Both the position numbers and the translations under genes were made by a program. Shown in pieces: positions 50,465 through 59,504 of a stretch of 64,000 bases of DNA. Within the stretch, counting starts at the first letter, position 1. Every line of letters starts with the position of its first letter. The notes under the pieces were generated by a model, which did not search any database, was not told the origin of the DNA, and worked only from the letters and a program-made list of their open reading frames with translations. The stretch is from the NCBI RefSeq assembly GCF_004339745.1, contig NZ_SMGP01000003.1:1-64000 (forward strand). The letters run 5' to 3'. The stretch comes from Paraburkholderia sp. BL9I2N2. Its GTDB lineage: Bacteria; Pseudomonadota; Gammaproteobacteria; Burkholderiales; Burkholderiaceae.

Positions 50465-51574
50465 TCATTCGATTCGCACCTGCTTGCGCGTCTGATCCGA
50501 CCTCTCGATGGCATCAATCACCTTGTGAAGGGCTACCGCGGCATCAAAATCAGGGGCAATGTTGGTTCCCTGAACCAGATCCTCGGCCATCTGCCGATAG
50601 ATGGCCGCCACGTTCCGCGCAAAGTCCGTATCCGCGAAATCGAAGTAGTGAGACTTCGCAACCTCAACCTCGCTATACCCCTGTTCGCCCCTGCGGCCAG
50701 CCTCCACGCGCAGTGGCGAGATATTAATGACGGGAGCCTGGTCATTCGTCGCGGTAATGCGCAAATCGCCCAGCGTTCCGTTGATTTCCCACAGCAGGCG
50801 CGTGCCGCGCGGCAGGCCCCCGCGAAGCTCTAGGGACAACGGTGCTCCCGACTTCAAAACAGCATTGACCATCACATGATCGTGTGTTTGCATCGGGATC
50901 GAGTCGCCCGTCTCGACGATGCGCACGGTCTTCCGGCGCTGCGACACCACGCCCTCCACCTCGTAGACGGGGCCGAGCACACTTTGCACGGCAGCAAGTG
51001 CATGCCCACCAATGATCGACAGCATGGTTGCGCCGTTGCGCGAATCCATGGCGTACGAGTCGCCGCGCGTGACTTCGTCACCCCAGGTAGGGCCGCAGCC
51101 AAGATAAGTCGACGACAACACGTCGCCTACTGATCCGTCAGCCACTATCTTGCGCACGAATTCGACCTCGGGCGACGCAGTGGCCTGGGTGCCCACCACT
51201 GCCCGTACCTTGGCCTGCTTGGCGAGCTCTGCAAGCTCGATCGCTTCTGCAAGGCCGTTTCCGAGTGGCCATTCACAATAGACATGCTTGCCCGCCTCCA
51301 AAGCCGCGGTGACAACTTCACGATGATGGGGAACTTTGACCGTTACGGCCACGACGTCGATATCCGGGGAGGCCACTAGCTCCGCCACGTTCTCGAACGC
51401 GCGCGGAATGCCAAAGGCAGCAGCGGCGGCCTTTGCACTCGCGAGACTGGTGTTTGCCACGCCGGCGGTTTCGAATACGTCGGACAGCGCACGCAGCGCA
51501 GGAATATGAGCTGTCGTACCCCAACCGCGCTCCGTGCTCACTCCCACGATTCCCACTCGAAAGCGTTTTTTCAT
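50465..51574 (-). CDS. Gfo/Idh/MocA-family oxidoreductase (Gal80-like)
   Basis: 369-residue NAD(P)-dependent oxidoreductase. The N-terminal Rossmann part is RVGIVGVSTERGWGTTAHIPALRAL, followed by VKVPHHREVVTAALEAGKHVYCEWPLGNGLAEAIELAELA with the Cys-Glu-Trp-Pro form of the EKP motif. That motif and the RGWGTTAHIPAL start are typical of the Gal80p-like branch. The C-terminal domain has HDHVMVNAVLKSGAPLSLELRGG. Other Gal80-like bacterial proteins act as dehydrogenases of sugars or lignin-derived compounds; the yeast namesake is regulatory. It is co-directional with the cupin and aldehyde dehydrogenase genes but separated by 224 bp. Confidence 0.85.
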   Translation of the reverse strand: MKKRFRVGIVGVSTERGWGTTAHIPALRALSDVFETAGVANTSLASAKAAAAAFGIPRAFENVAELVASPDIDVVAVTVKVPHHREVVTAALEAGKHVYCEWPLGNGLAEAIELAELAKQAKVRAVVGTQATASPEVEFVRKIVADGSVGDVLSSTYLGCGPTWGDEVTRGDSYAMDSRNGATMLSIIGGHALAAVQSVLGPVYEVEGVVSQRRKTVRIVETGDSIPMQTHDHVMVNAVLKSGAPLSLELRGGLPRGTRLLWEINGTLGDLRITATNDQAPVINISPLRVEAGRRGEQGYSEVEVAKSHYFDFADTDFARNVAAIYRQMAEDLVQGTNIAPDFDAAVALHKVIDAIERSDQTRKQVRIE

Positions 51575-51798
51575 TGCATCCTCGAAACCATTCAGTCATT
51601 TGTAGAAAGGCCGCCCTTTTTTGTCAGGTACGGCTCGAACAGAATCGCGCTCGATGCAGACCTGAAACAGCGAGATAAAGGCTTAACGAATTAACCTCAC
51701 TCGCTCAAGACGGCTGACGATGCGCTCAATGCTGCATCGCATGTCCGAGCGTCTGGACTGTTACGCCTCAAGGACATCGACGCGTAACGTCACACCGG

Positions 51799-52845
51799 TC
51801 ATTTGCCCACACTCGGATGCGGCCGGTATTGTCCCGTCTCCATCAGCTCCGAAGCAGCGAGGGCCTTCGGTGTCCAACGCAGGGTCGCGCGTGTTTCCAG
51901 CAACCAGGCCTGATAGCCCTCAGGAACGTCCTCCGACGGCCCGTGATGGATGACCCCCTTTGGCACACAGGTCAACGTGCCGGGTTCCGTGCAACCGCCC
52001 CAGGCCCCCGGGCCCCGCACGTAACAGATCACCTCGTCGAAATCGGCGTTGATGTGAACCGGCGGCCGCCCCCCGGGGCGCGCGCTGAGGTTGAACATCA
52101 GAATGTCGCCCGTGCCTGATGACAGAAACTGGCTCGGCGGACCGCCCTCAGGCAGGTAGGCGTGAACCTGGATATTGGCCAGATTAAGCTTCCACACCGG
52201 GACGGACTCCGACAGGCGCATGCCGAGCGCGAGCGGATCATGCGACATCATGAACACCGTGTTCTCGGTGTCGAGGGTTTTCAGCACCAGCCGCGTCGGG
52301 CCGCCGACCGGGATGCTGGCGTCGATCTCGGCGAACTTCAGATCGCGTGCAACGTTGAGCAGGCCACTTGGCGCGGGCGGCGCGAGCTTCAGGGCCGCGG
52401 GACTCTCGACGATGAGGCTTCGCATGGCATCGCCCGTTGGTGCATAGCGGTACGCGACGGATCGGGGAATGCAGACGAAGTCCCCTTCCGTCGCCGTGAG
52501 ACAGCCCACGTCCGTTTCGAACCTGACCGTGCCGGACTGGATGAAATGAATCTCGTCCGCTTCGACGTTGCGCACCACATACGGCATGGGCTTGCGCCGT
52601 CCCGACACATGCAGTCTGACGCCGAGCCGGGAAGTCGCCACGGTGGTCGGAAGCGCCTCGGGGTCGTCCTGATCGTCGGGCGTCAAGCGCTCAAGGACGG
52701 CACGCCGCGGTGCGTGCGGCCCCTGCACGGAAAGATAATCAGGCGCGTAGGTCGGCCGGGTCACAACTGACAGCGCTCCCTGAAATCCGTCACGGCTCCA
52801 GAGTTGCACCGGGGAGGAGCCTGCATCATGCGGCTTGCCACTCAT
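51799..52845 (-). CDS. Homogentisate 1,2-dioxygenase-family cupin protein
   Basis: 348 residues resembling the homogentisate dioxygenase (HgmA) family but about 90 residues shorter than typical HmgA. The N-terminal cupin has RNVEADEIHFIQSGTVRFETDVGCLTATEGDFVCIPRSVAYRY. The C-terminal cupin carries the possible iron ligands in PPVHINADFDEVICYVRG (His, Glu) and GVIHHGPSED (His), matching the H-x5-E ... H pattern of HmgA. A perfect AAGGAGGTGG site precedes ATG 52845. It could cleave a gentisate- or homogentisate-like ring. The shorter length and unusual context suggest a different substrate. Confidence 0.7.
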   Translation of the reverse strand: MSGKPHDAGSSPVQLWSRDGFQGALSVVTRPTYAPDYLSVQGPHAPRRAVLERLTPDDQDDPEALPTTVATSRLGVRLHVSGRRKPMPYVVRNVEADEIHFIQSGTVRFETDVGCLTATEGDFVCIPRSVAYRYAPTGDAMRSLIVESPAALKLAPPAPSGLLNVARDLKFAEIDASIPVGGPTRLVLKTLDTENTVFMMSHDPLALGMRLSESVPVWKLNLANIQVHAYLPEGGPPSQFLSSGTGDILMFNLSARPGGRPPVHINADFDEVICYVRGPGAWGGCTEPGTLTCVPKGVIHHGPSEDVPEGYQAWLLETRATLRWTPKALAASELMETGQYRPHPSVGK

Positions 52846-53205
52846 TTGTCCACCTCCTTCGTTCTCCAACACTGCCTCCGTCGCCTCTTGTCTCCTCTGT
52901 CGACGTCGGCAAGCAAAGTTCATATAGCAATGGGCGTGCTGGCATTTTCCATCATGATTTGCCTGGTTTGCCCACCAAGGCCGGTATTCGTCCGCCGGGG
53001 CCAGCTTGCTATCCATGCATGTTTTTCGTTGACTGCCTCCCCGATTTCCTACGTCAATAGGCCGATTCGTCGTCCCCGTTCTTCGCTCGCGCTGCGGCCA
53101 GTGCCGATGCAGTCGGCCGAGGACACCATACGAACGCGTTCTCAGAAATGCTCCCCAGTCTGCTGGTACGGGGGTCACGGACGAATGGCTCCGGTCACGT
53201 TAATG
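52846..53205. other. Intergenic, no gene seen
   Basis: 360 bp between the cupin start and the aldehyde dehydrogenase stop. Open frames overlap the cupin gene upstream but lack a start site or family match. It must hold the cupin promoter. Confidence 0.35.
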
Positions 53206-54678
53206 TCAGGGCACCCGACTGGCCTGCGACACGAACTTGGTCACGAGGTAGCTATCGAACGTCTCGCTGCCTCCTTCGCTGCCCATACCGCTATCCTTCA
53301 CGCCACCCAGCGGCGTCTCGGCCAGTGCCAGGCCGAAATGATTGATGCCGACCATTCCGGCCTCGATACGGCCAGCAACGTATTCGGCAGTCGCGATCGA
53401 ACTGGTGAACACGTAGGAGGCCAGGCCGTATGGCAGCGCGTTGGCACGTGACAAAGCCTCTTCAGTGCTACTGAACTTCGTTACCGGCACGACGGGTCCG
53501 AACGGTTCCTCGACCATCAGGCGTGCGGTATCGGGCACGCCGGTGAGGATGGTCGGGGCGAAGAAGTAGCCTGTTTCAGTCAGACGGCTGCCACCGCAAA
53601 CCAGCGATGCCCCGCGCTCCCGCGCGTCCGTCACCAGGGCCTGCATTGCGTCCAAACGTCGTTCGTGGGCCAGCGGTCCCATCTGGGTCTGGGGATCGAG
53701 GCCGTCTCCAACCCGGAGCGGCGCGTACTCCGCAGCGAAGGCATCCACGAACTTCTCATAGACTTTTTCGTGCACGAAGAAGCGGCTCGGTGCCATGCAG
53801 ACCTGACCCGCATTGCGTGTCTTGGTGCGCGCCAGAAAACGCGCTGCCTGTTCTACGTCGGAATCATCGAACACCAGCACCGGCGAGTGGCCGCCCAGTT
53901 CCATCGTCATGCGCTTCATGTGCGCGCCGGCCAGCGACGCCAACTGTTTGCCGACAGAGATGGAGCCAGTGAACGAAATCTTTCGCACCGCGGGAGCGTT
54001 GATGAGATGCCGGGAAACCTCGGACGGCACGCCCCAGACGACGTTGAGGCATCCCGCTGGCAAACCCGCATCGTGGAATATGCGCGCCAGCGCCACCACT
54101 GCGCTTGGCGACTCCTCCGGGCCCTTGAGTACCACCGTGCAGCCCGCGCCCAAGGCAGCGACCACCTTGCGTAGCGCCAGGTTGAAGGGAAAGTTCCAGG
54201 GCGTGAACGCAGCGCAAACACCTATAGGCTCACGGGAGACGGTCTGCTGCACACCCGGCGTGCGCGCCGGGATCACGCGCCCATAAATACGCCGGCATTC
54301 CTCCGCGTGCCATTCAGCGTGCTCAGCACAGCTGAGTACTTCCTGATTGGCTTCAGTCAAAGGCTTGCCCTGGTCGAGCGTAATATTGCGGGCGATCTGC
54401 GGAGCTCGCTCCCGGATCAACGAGGCAACGCGGCGCAGCAGCGTAGAGCGTTCGATTGCCGGGGTGTGCCGCCAGACCTGGAATGCATCGGCCGCTGCGC
54501 TCACGGCGTCATCCAGATCCTGGGGCGTAGCGTGCGGCAATCGGGCGAACGCCTTGCCAGTCGCAGGGTTGATCACATCCTGTTCGGGCCGCCCATTGGC
54601 GCTCAGAAAACGGCCACCGATGTAGAGGGCGAGTGCTTCGTAAGGTGCGGTTGTGGTGCTCATGGTGGCCTGGCTCAT
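53206..54678 (-). CDS. NAD(P)-dependent aldehyde dehydrogenase (SSADH/TsaD-like)
   Basis: 490-residue aldehyde dehydrogenase of the succinate-semialdehyde dehydrogenase group. It has YIGGRFLSANGRPEQDVINPATGK, the nucleotide motif FTPWNFPFNLALRKVVAALGAGCTVVLKGPEESP, FTGSISVGKQL, the general-base Glu in MELGGHSP and the catalytic Cys in NAGQVCMAPSRFFV. Its ATG overlaps the stop of the upstream SDR gene (ATGA), so the pair is coupled. An SDR plus SSADH-like pair next to tph genes recalls TsaC/TsaD, which oxidise 4-hydroxymethyl- and 4-formylbenzoate toward terephthalate. That assignment is inference. Confidence 0.88.
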   Translation of the reverse strand: MSQATMSTTTAPYEALALYIGGRFLSANGRPEQDVINPATGKAFARLPHATPQDLDDAVSAAADAFQVWRHTPAIERSTLLRRVASLIRERAPQIARNITLDQGKPLTEANQEVLSCAEHAEWHAEECRRIYGRVIPARTPGVQQTVSREPIGVCAAFTPWNFPFNLALRKVVAALGAGCTVVLKGPEESPSAVVALARIFHDAGLPAGCLNVVWGVPSEVSRHLINAPAVRKISFTGSISVGKQLASLAGAHMKRMTMELGGHSPVLVFDDSDVEQAARFLARTKTRNAGQVCMAPSRFFVHEKVYEKFVDAFAAEYAPLRVGDGLDPQTQMGPLAHERRLDAMQALVTDARERGASLVCGGSRLTETGYFFAPTILTGVPDTARLMVEEPFGPVVPVTKFSSTEEALSRANALPYGLASYVFTSSIATAEYVAGRIEAGMVGINHFGLALAETPLGGVKDSGMGSEGGSETFDSYLVTKFVSQASRVP

Positions 54679-55433
54679 AGGAATACACTACCGCCGTCCA
54701 CGGCGAGGGTCTGGCCGGTGACAAAGCCGGCGCCATCACTGACCAGGTACGCCAGCGCCGCCACGAGGTCGTTTGGCACCTGATCGCGCTGGATACAGCG
54801 GCCGGAAGTACGGGCGTTTTCACCAATGCGGTCTTGCAGATCAGTCTGCAGCACGCCGTCGCTTAGCGTGAAGCCCGGAGCAATCGCATTGACCGTGATG
54901 AGGTCCTTCGCCAGCTCCCGCGCAAGTGAACGCGTGAAGGCAATGACCGCCCCCTTGCTGGCCACGTAATGCGCCATATTCACCGGCCCCTTCATCGGCA
55001 CGGTGGAAGCGATGTTCACCAAACGCCCCCGACCGCTTTGGCGCAGTTGCGGCAACACCGCTTTGGCAGAGTTAAATGGACCCAGCGTGTTGACTTCCAT
55101 CACCCGCATCCATTCCTGATTGGTGATCTGCTCAAACGGCTTGAGTGCCAAGGTGGTAAATAGCGCGGCGTTATTGACCAGGCCATCGATTCCACCGAAC
55201 TCCGAGACCGCTGCGGCCGTCATGTCAGCGACATCCGCCTCGCTGACAACGTCCGTGCGCAGGCCGATAGCCTGATGTCCGGCCTCACGAAGCCGTGCCG
55301 CGGCTTCCTCGGCGCCTCGCAGGTCGGCGATGACGACACGGTGCCCCAGTTGTGCAAGGTGTTCGCTGAAGGCGTAGCCAATGCCGCTGGCACCGCCGGT
55401 GACAATAAGGCGCTTGGGTAATTCAGGTTTCAT
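54675..55433 (-). CDS. Short-chain dehydrogenase/reductase
   Basis: 252-residue classical SDR. The cofactor motif is TGGASGIG, followed by NNAALF, the catalytic Ser in NIASTVPMKG, YVASKG (Tyr, Lys) and the usual end GAGFVTGQTLAVDGGSVFL. It forms a coupled pair with the aldehyde dehydrogenase (4-bp overlap), consistent with alcohol-to-aldehyde-to-acid oxidation. It is divergent from the IclR gene at 55605, with a palindromic operator between them. Confidence 0.88.
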   Translation of the reverse strand: MKPELPKRLIVTGGASGIGYAFSEHLAQLGHRVVIADLRGAEEAAARLREAGHQAIGLRTDVVSEADVADMTAAAVSEFGGIDGLVNNAALFTTLALKPFEQITNQEWMRVMEVNTLGPFNSAKAVLPQLRQSGRGRLVNIASTVPMKGPVNMAHYVASKGAVIAFTRSLARELAKDLITVNAIAPGFTLSDGVLQTDLQDRIGENARTSGRCIQRDQVPNDLVAALAYLVSDGAGFVTGQTLAVDGGSVFL

Positions 55434-55576
55434 AGTTTCCTTCGCAGTCAGAAGACTTCAGGTAGCAATGAGTGAGGCCCGTTTCACCGAGGAAGCGCGG
55501 GCCCTTTGCTGCATTTCGCTACATACCCGATCAGATGTCAAAGATCCCGGCTACAATTTCCGGATACCGGACTTTT

Positions 55577-55595
55577 GTACGAAATTCGAATTTCG
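55577..55595. promoter_or_regulatory. IclR-type operator, palindrome
   Basis: CGAAATTCGAATTTCG at 55580-55595 is a perfect 16-bp palindrome, 9 bp before the IclR start codon and between it and the divergent SDR gene. The segment TGTACGAAATTCGAA (55577-55591) recurs with one change in front of tphR (57660-57674). Confidence 0.7.
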
Positions 55596-55604
55596 CGAGG
55601 GTTT

Positions 55605-56390
55605 ATGGCGTCTCATTCGGAGGGGAAGGAACCACGGGAAAACGAACCGGAATACGTGATGGGGCTCGAAAAAGGGCTGTCCATCATCGAAGCATTCGGT
55701 ATGAAGAAGGGGCCGCTGACTCTGACACAAGCGGCAGAGATAACCGGCCATACAAAGGGTTCGGTACGACGGAGTTTGCTGACACTGTGCAGGCTGGGCT
55801 ATGCCGCGCAGAATGGTCACAGTTTTGTCCTGGCACCGCGCGCTCTGAGGCTGGGCTACGCTTATGTAGTCTCAGAACCGTTGACCAAGGTCGCACAACC
55901 TATCCTGGAGATCACCAGCGAACGCACGCAAGAGGCTGCCTCGATCGCTGTGCTGGATTCGCAGGATGCAGTCTTCGTCGCGCGCTCAACGCATCGGCGC
56001 AGCCTTTCCAGCGGATTGGGTGTTGGCTCGCGCTTGCCTGCTTACTGTAGCGCCACAGGGCGCGTTCTGCTGTCAGAGAGACCACCGGCCGAGGTGAGAT
56101 TCATGCTGAACAGAATGGCACGTCCCGCTCTGACGCCTCACACCCGTACTACGACCAGCAGCATCATGAAAGAGATTGAATTCGTGGGCAAACACGGATA
56201 CGCCATCATCGACGAAGAACTGGAGATCGGTATTCGCTCAATCGCCGTTCCGATCCGCAACGCACGTGGCGAAATGATTGCAGCCATGAGTCTTTCTGTA
56301 TCCACAAGCCGTATGACGCGCGAAGGCGTGGTGGAACACCTGCTGCCAGAACTTGAAATCGCGCGCCGCCACCTTGCCGCCCTGTTGTAG
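55605..56390 (+). CDS. IclR-family transcriptional regulator
   Basis: 261-residue IclR regulator of the PcaR/PobR-like branch. The N-terminal HTH is GLEKGLSIIEAFGMKKGPLTLTQAAEITGHTKGSVRRSLLTLCRLGYA. The effector domain has LPAYCSATGRVLLSE and YAIIDEELEIGIRSIAVPIRNARGEMIAAMSLSV. ATG 55605 follows GAGGG; the frame runs 33 codons further upstream through the operator and is not used there. It is related along its whole length to the tphR product. It probably controls the divergent SDR-aldehyde dehydrogenase pair and itself. Confidence 0.88.
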   Translation: MASHSEGKEPRENEPEYVMGLEKGLSIIEAFGMKKGPLTLTQAAEITGHTKGSVRRSLLTLCRLGYAAQNGHSFVLAPRALRLGYAYVVSEPLTKVAQPILEITSERTQEAASIAVLDSQDAVFVARSTHRRSLSSGLGVGSRLPAYCSATGRVLLSERPPAEVRFMLNRMARPALTPHTRTTTSSIMKEIEFVGKHGYAIIDEELEIGIRSIAVPIRNARGEMIAAMSLSVSTSRMTREGVVEHLLPELEIARRHLAALL

Positions 56391-56807
56391 CGTTCCGCCT
56401 CTTCTGCCAAGCAAAATCAGCGAGCCTGTGTGGCTCGCACTCTCGCGGTTGATGGCCCGCGGGACCGGCGAAATCGTCAATTACCGCCCAGTTTCGCGCC
56501 GTCACGACGATGTGATCTCCGTCAGCCCTGGTCCTTTTTTCCTGCATGCCGGACCGGTTGACGAACGGCAGTCAAGAGCGGCGAACAAGGTTTGCGACCA
56601 GCAGTTAGAGTGCTGGCGCGTCTAGACTACCTAACACTTGTCAACGTTGCACCGCGGTCCTACCCGATCAGGCTAACGGACTGGCCTGTTGCCCACCGCG
56701 CCGGTTTCGATTGACACGAGTGCGCCTGAGTGGCGTCCACCATACGTCAGGAAACTCCGGTAGTCGGGAGCACGCCTGGCGGCCGAATGCGCAGACCGCC
56801 AGTTGGG
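56391..56807. other. Intergenic between convergent IclR genes
   Basis: About 415 bp. A plus-strand frame covering about 56450-56625 reads partly like protein (GTGEIVNYRPVSRRHDDVISVSPGPFF) but has no start site and I recognise no family. No strong terminator seen. Confidence 0.35.
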
Positions 56808-57650
56808 CTATAGCGAGCGTTGCACGCGCCCGGCCGTTTCACGCAGCGTCGGCAGGAAGTTTTCTCGCAACGTTTCGATGCTTACGCGCCCTGAAAATAC
56901 GCTCACACTCAGCGCCGCCACGATCTGCCCGGCGCTGTTCTTCACTGGTACCGCCATCGCTGACATGCCGATTTCCAGCTCCTCGTCACTGATCGCGTAG
57001 CCGTCCTCTGTCGCGCGCCGGATCGCCTTCAGCACGCCGTCGAGATTTGCCACGGTGCGATTGGTGAGCCGCTTCATCGGCACGCTTTCGAGGTGCGCGC
57101 GCATCTGCTGTTCAGGCAGGCCACCTAGCAACACGCGTCCCGTGGCTGAGCAATAAGCAGGCAGGCGGCCACCGAGCTTCACGCCGGTCGACACGATACG
57201 CACCGCCTCGGCGCGTGCGATGAACACCGAATAACCCTCGTCCAGCACGGCCAGCGACACGGACTCCTGTAGCCTGTCGCGCGCGCTCGCCAGCAGCGGC
57301 TGCGCAATCTGCGGTAGCGACGACGTGCTGAGGTAGGCGCCACCCAGCCGTAGCATGCGCGGCAGCGGCGTAAAGAACTTACCGTCGTGCGCGAGATAGC
57401 CGAGCTCGACGAGCGTCAGCAGGCAGCGCCGCGCCGCGGGGCGGCTCAGGTCAGCCAGATGGGCCGCGTCCGAGACGGTCATGCGCGTGGTGTTCGCGCC
57501 GAACGCCTCGATAATCGCCAACCCCTTGGCCAGCCCCCCCATGCCTTCCTTCGCGCGGGTCTGGCTTGTCTCGTCCTCGTCCTTGACAGGCGACAAGGCG
57601 CCGCCCTCTGTGTTGACAGGACTTTTGATGGGTGTCATATTGGTTCTCAT
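56808..57650 (-). CDS. tphR: IclR-family regulator of the terephthalate cluster (TphR-like)
   Basis: 280-residue IclR regulator divergent from tphA2, the position of TphR in Comamonas tph clusters. The HTH is GLAKGLAIIEAFGANTTRMTVSDAAHLADLSRPAARRCLLTLVELGYL. The effector domain has LPAYCSATGRVLLGG and YAISDEELEIGMSAMAVPVKN. I chose ATG 57650; ATG 57638 and an upstream ATG at 57677 within the operator are alternatives. TphR proteins activate the oxygenase operon in response to terephthalate. Assignment rests on position and family. Confidence 0.8.
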   Translation of the reverse strand: MRTNMTPIKSPVNTEGGALSPVKDEDETSQTRAKEGMGGLAKGLAIIEAFGANTTRMTVSDAAHLADLSRPAARRCLLTLVELGYLAHDGKFFTPLPRMLRLGGAYLSTSSLPQIAQPLLASARDRLQESVSLAVLDEGYSVFIARAEAVRIVSTGVKLGGRLPAYCSATGRVLLGGLPEQQMRAHLESVPMKRLTNRTVANLDGVLKAIRRATEDGYAISDEELEIGMSAMAVPVKNSAGQIVAALSVSVFSGRVSIETLRENFLPTLRETAGRVQRSL

Positions 57651-57651
57651 A

Positions 57652-57676
57652 TCGAACAATGTACGATATTCGAACA
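57652..57676. promoter_or_regulatory. IclR-type operator between tphR and tphA2
   Basis: Contains TGTACGATATTCGAA (57660-57674), one base different from the site before the other IclR gene, plus a direct repeat TCGAACA (57652-57658 and 57670-57676, 18-bp period). It fits an IclR-class binding site controlling tphR and tphA2. Confidence 0.6.
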
Positions 57677-57760
57677 CATTACGGCGAGGTTGTCAACGAC
57701 AGTCCCGCCTCGGTCCCCGGCAATCCGCATTTGACAAATGCCTGCTACGGAGTCAGCAAC

Positions 57761-59031
57761 TTGAACATCATCCCCATCCAGCCGGCGCGCCGCGCCAGCA
57801 TCGAGTGGCCCGCTGAGGGCGTTACGCGCGTGCCCTATGCGCTGTTCCAGAGCGACGAAATCTATGCGGACGAGCAGGAGGCGATCTTTCGTGGTCCGAA
57901 CTGGAGTTATCTGTGCCTCGAAGCCGAGGTGCCGAATCCCGGCGACTTCCGCAGCACGTTCGTCGGCGATGCTCCCGTGGTGGTCACGCGCGACGCGGAC
58001 GGCGAACTCTACGCATTCGAAACCGCTGCGCGCATCGCGGCGCGATGGTTTGCCTGGAAAACGAGGGCAACGCGAAGGACTTCAGCTGCGTCTACCATGC
58101 CTGGACCTACAGCCTGCAGGGCGATCTGCTCGGCGTCGCGTTCCGGGACGGCATCAACGGCCAGGGCGGCATGAAGGAAGACTTCTGCCTCGGCGATCAC
58201 GGCTTGCGCAAGCTGCGGGTAGCGACGCTGCACGGTCTCGTGTTCGGCAGCTTCTCCGACGACGTGGCGCCGCTCGACGAATACCTCGGCGACGAGATCG
58301 TCGAACGCATCGCGCGCGTACTCGAAAACCGCACGCCCGTCGTGCTCGGTCGCTTCACGCAGATGCTGCCGAACAACTGGAAGCTCTATTTCGAAAACGT
58401 GAAGGATTCCTATCATGCGAGCATCCTGCATCTGTTCTTCACGACCTTCCAGTTGAACAAGCTGTCGCAGCGCGGTGGCATCATCGTCGATCCCACCGGC
58501 GGCCATCACGTCAGCTATTCAGCAGTCGATCACGCGGCTGAAGCGGCGGCGCAGGCGGCCACGAACGACTACACGGGCCAGAAGATCCGCTCGGAGAGCG
58601 GCCACCAACTCGAAGACACCTCGGTGCTCGCGGGCACCGACGAGTTCGGCGACGGCATCACGCTGCAGATTCTTTCGGTGTTTCCAGGTTTCGTGCTGCA
58701 GCAGATCCAGAACGCCATCGCGGTGCGCCAGATTCTGCCGCGCGGCGCGCGCCAGACCGAACTGAACTGGACCTATCTCGGCTTCGAGGACGATACGCCC
58801 GGGTTGCGGGAAATGCGTCTGCGCCAGTCGAATCTCGTGGGCCCGGCCGGATATGTTTCGATGGAAGACGGCTGCGTTGGCGGCTTCGTGCAGCGCGGCA
58901 TCGACGGGGCAAGCGACGCACGCTCGGTGATCGAGATGGGCGGCGACGGCACGACCAGCAGCGCGAGTCGCGTGACGGAAGCCTCGATTCGCGGCTTCTG
59001 GAAGGCCTACCGTAACGCAATGGGATATTGA
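57761..59031 (+). pseudogene. tphA2: Terephthalate 1,2-dioxygenase large subunit TphA2, one-base frameshift
   Basis: Read in two frames, this matches Comamonas TphA2 from end to end. The first 87 residues run from TTG 57761 (CGGAG upstream): RVPYALFQSDEIYADEQEAIFRGPNWSYLCLEAEVPNPGDFRSTF ... GELYAFE. The frame then shifts at about 58019-58022, where GAAACC needs one more A, and continues NRCAHRGAMVC. With the shift repaired the Rieske ligands are Cys90, His92, Cys110 and His113, and ENVKDSYHASILH gives the non-haem iron site. The C-terminus SIRGFWKAYRNAMGY is intact. As written no full-length protein is made. Sequencing error is possible. Confidence 0.88.
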
Positions 59032-59033
59032 CG

Positions 59034-59504
59034 ATGACGCAGGACATTCATCAACTGATCGCCCGCGCGCAGGCCGAATACGTGCGCTGTATCGACGATG
59101 GCGACCTCGGGCAGTGGCCCGAGTTCTTCACCACGTCGTGTGTGTACAGGGTCACGACCGCCGATAACCATCGCCGCGGCCTCGTGGGCAGCATGATCTA
59201 CGCCGCCTCGCACGGGATGCTGGTCGACCGGGTCGCGTCGCTGCGCGACGCCAATATCTATGAACGGCACGTCTATCGTCATTTGCTCGGACAGCCGTAC
59301 GTGGTCAGCGACGACGGCGCCGAGGCGCGCAGCGAAACCTCGTTCATGGTCGCGCGCATCATGCGCGACGGGACCACCGACCTGTTCGCGACGGGCCGCT
59401 ATTGCGACGTGTACGTGCGCGACGAGGCGGGCGTGCGGTTGCGCGAGCGCGTCGTCGTGTGCGACAGCTCGCGTATCGACACGCTGCTCGCGTTGCCGCT
59501 ATGA
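59034..59504 (+). CDS. tphA3: Terephthalate 1,2-dioxygenase small subunit TphA3
   Basis: 156-residue beta subunit of a ring-hydroxylating dioxygenase, an alpha+beta cone fold without catalytic residues that builds the alpha3-beta3 oxygenase. It starts MTQDIHQLIARAQAEYVRCIDDGDLGQWPEFFT, with the conserved YRVTTADN and MIYAASHGMLVDRVASLRDANIYERHVYRHLLG blocks of TphA3/NagH-type subunits. It begins 2 bp after the tphA2 stop and overlaps the tphB start by 4 bp (ATGA). The gene itself is intact. Confidence 0.9.
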   Translation: MTQDIHQLIARAQAEYVRCIDDGDLGQWPEFFTTSCVYRVTTADNHRRGLVGSMIYAASHGMLVDRVASLRDANIYERHVYRHLLGQPYVVSDDGAEARSETSFMVARIMRDGTTDLFATGRYCDVYVRDEAGVRLRERVVVCDSSRIDTLLALPL

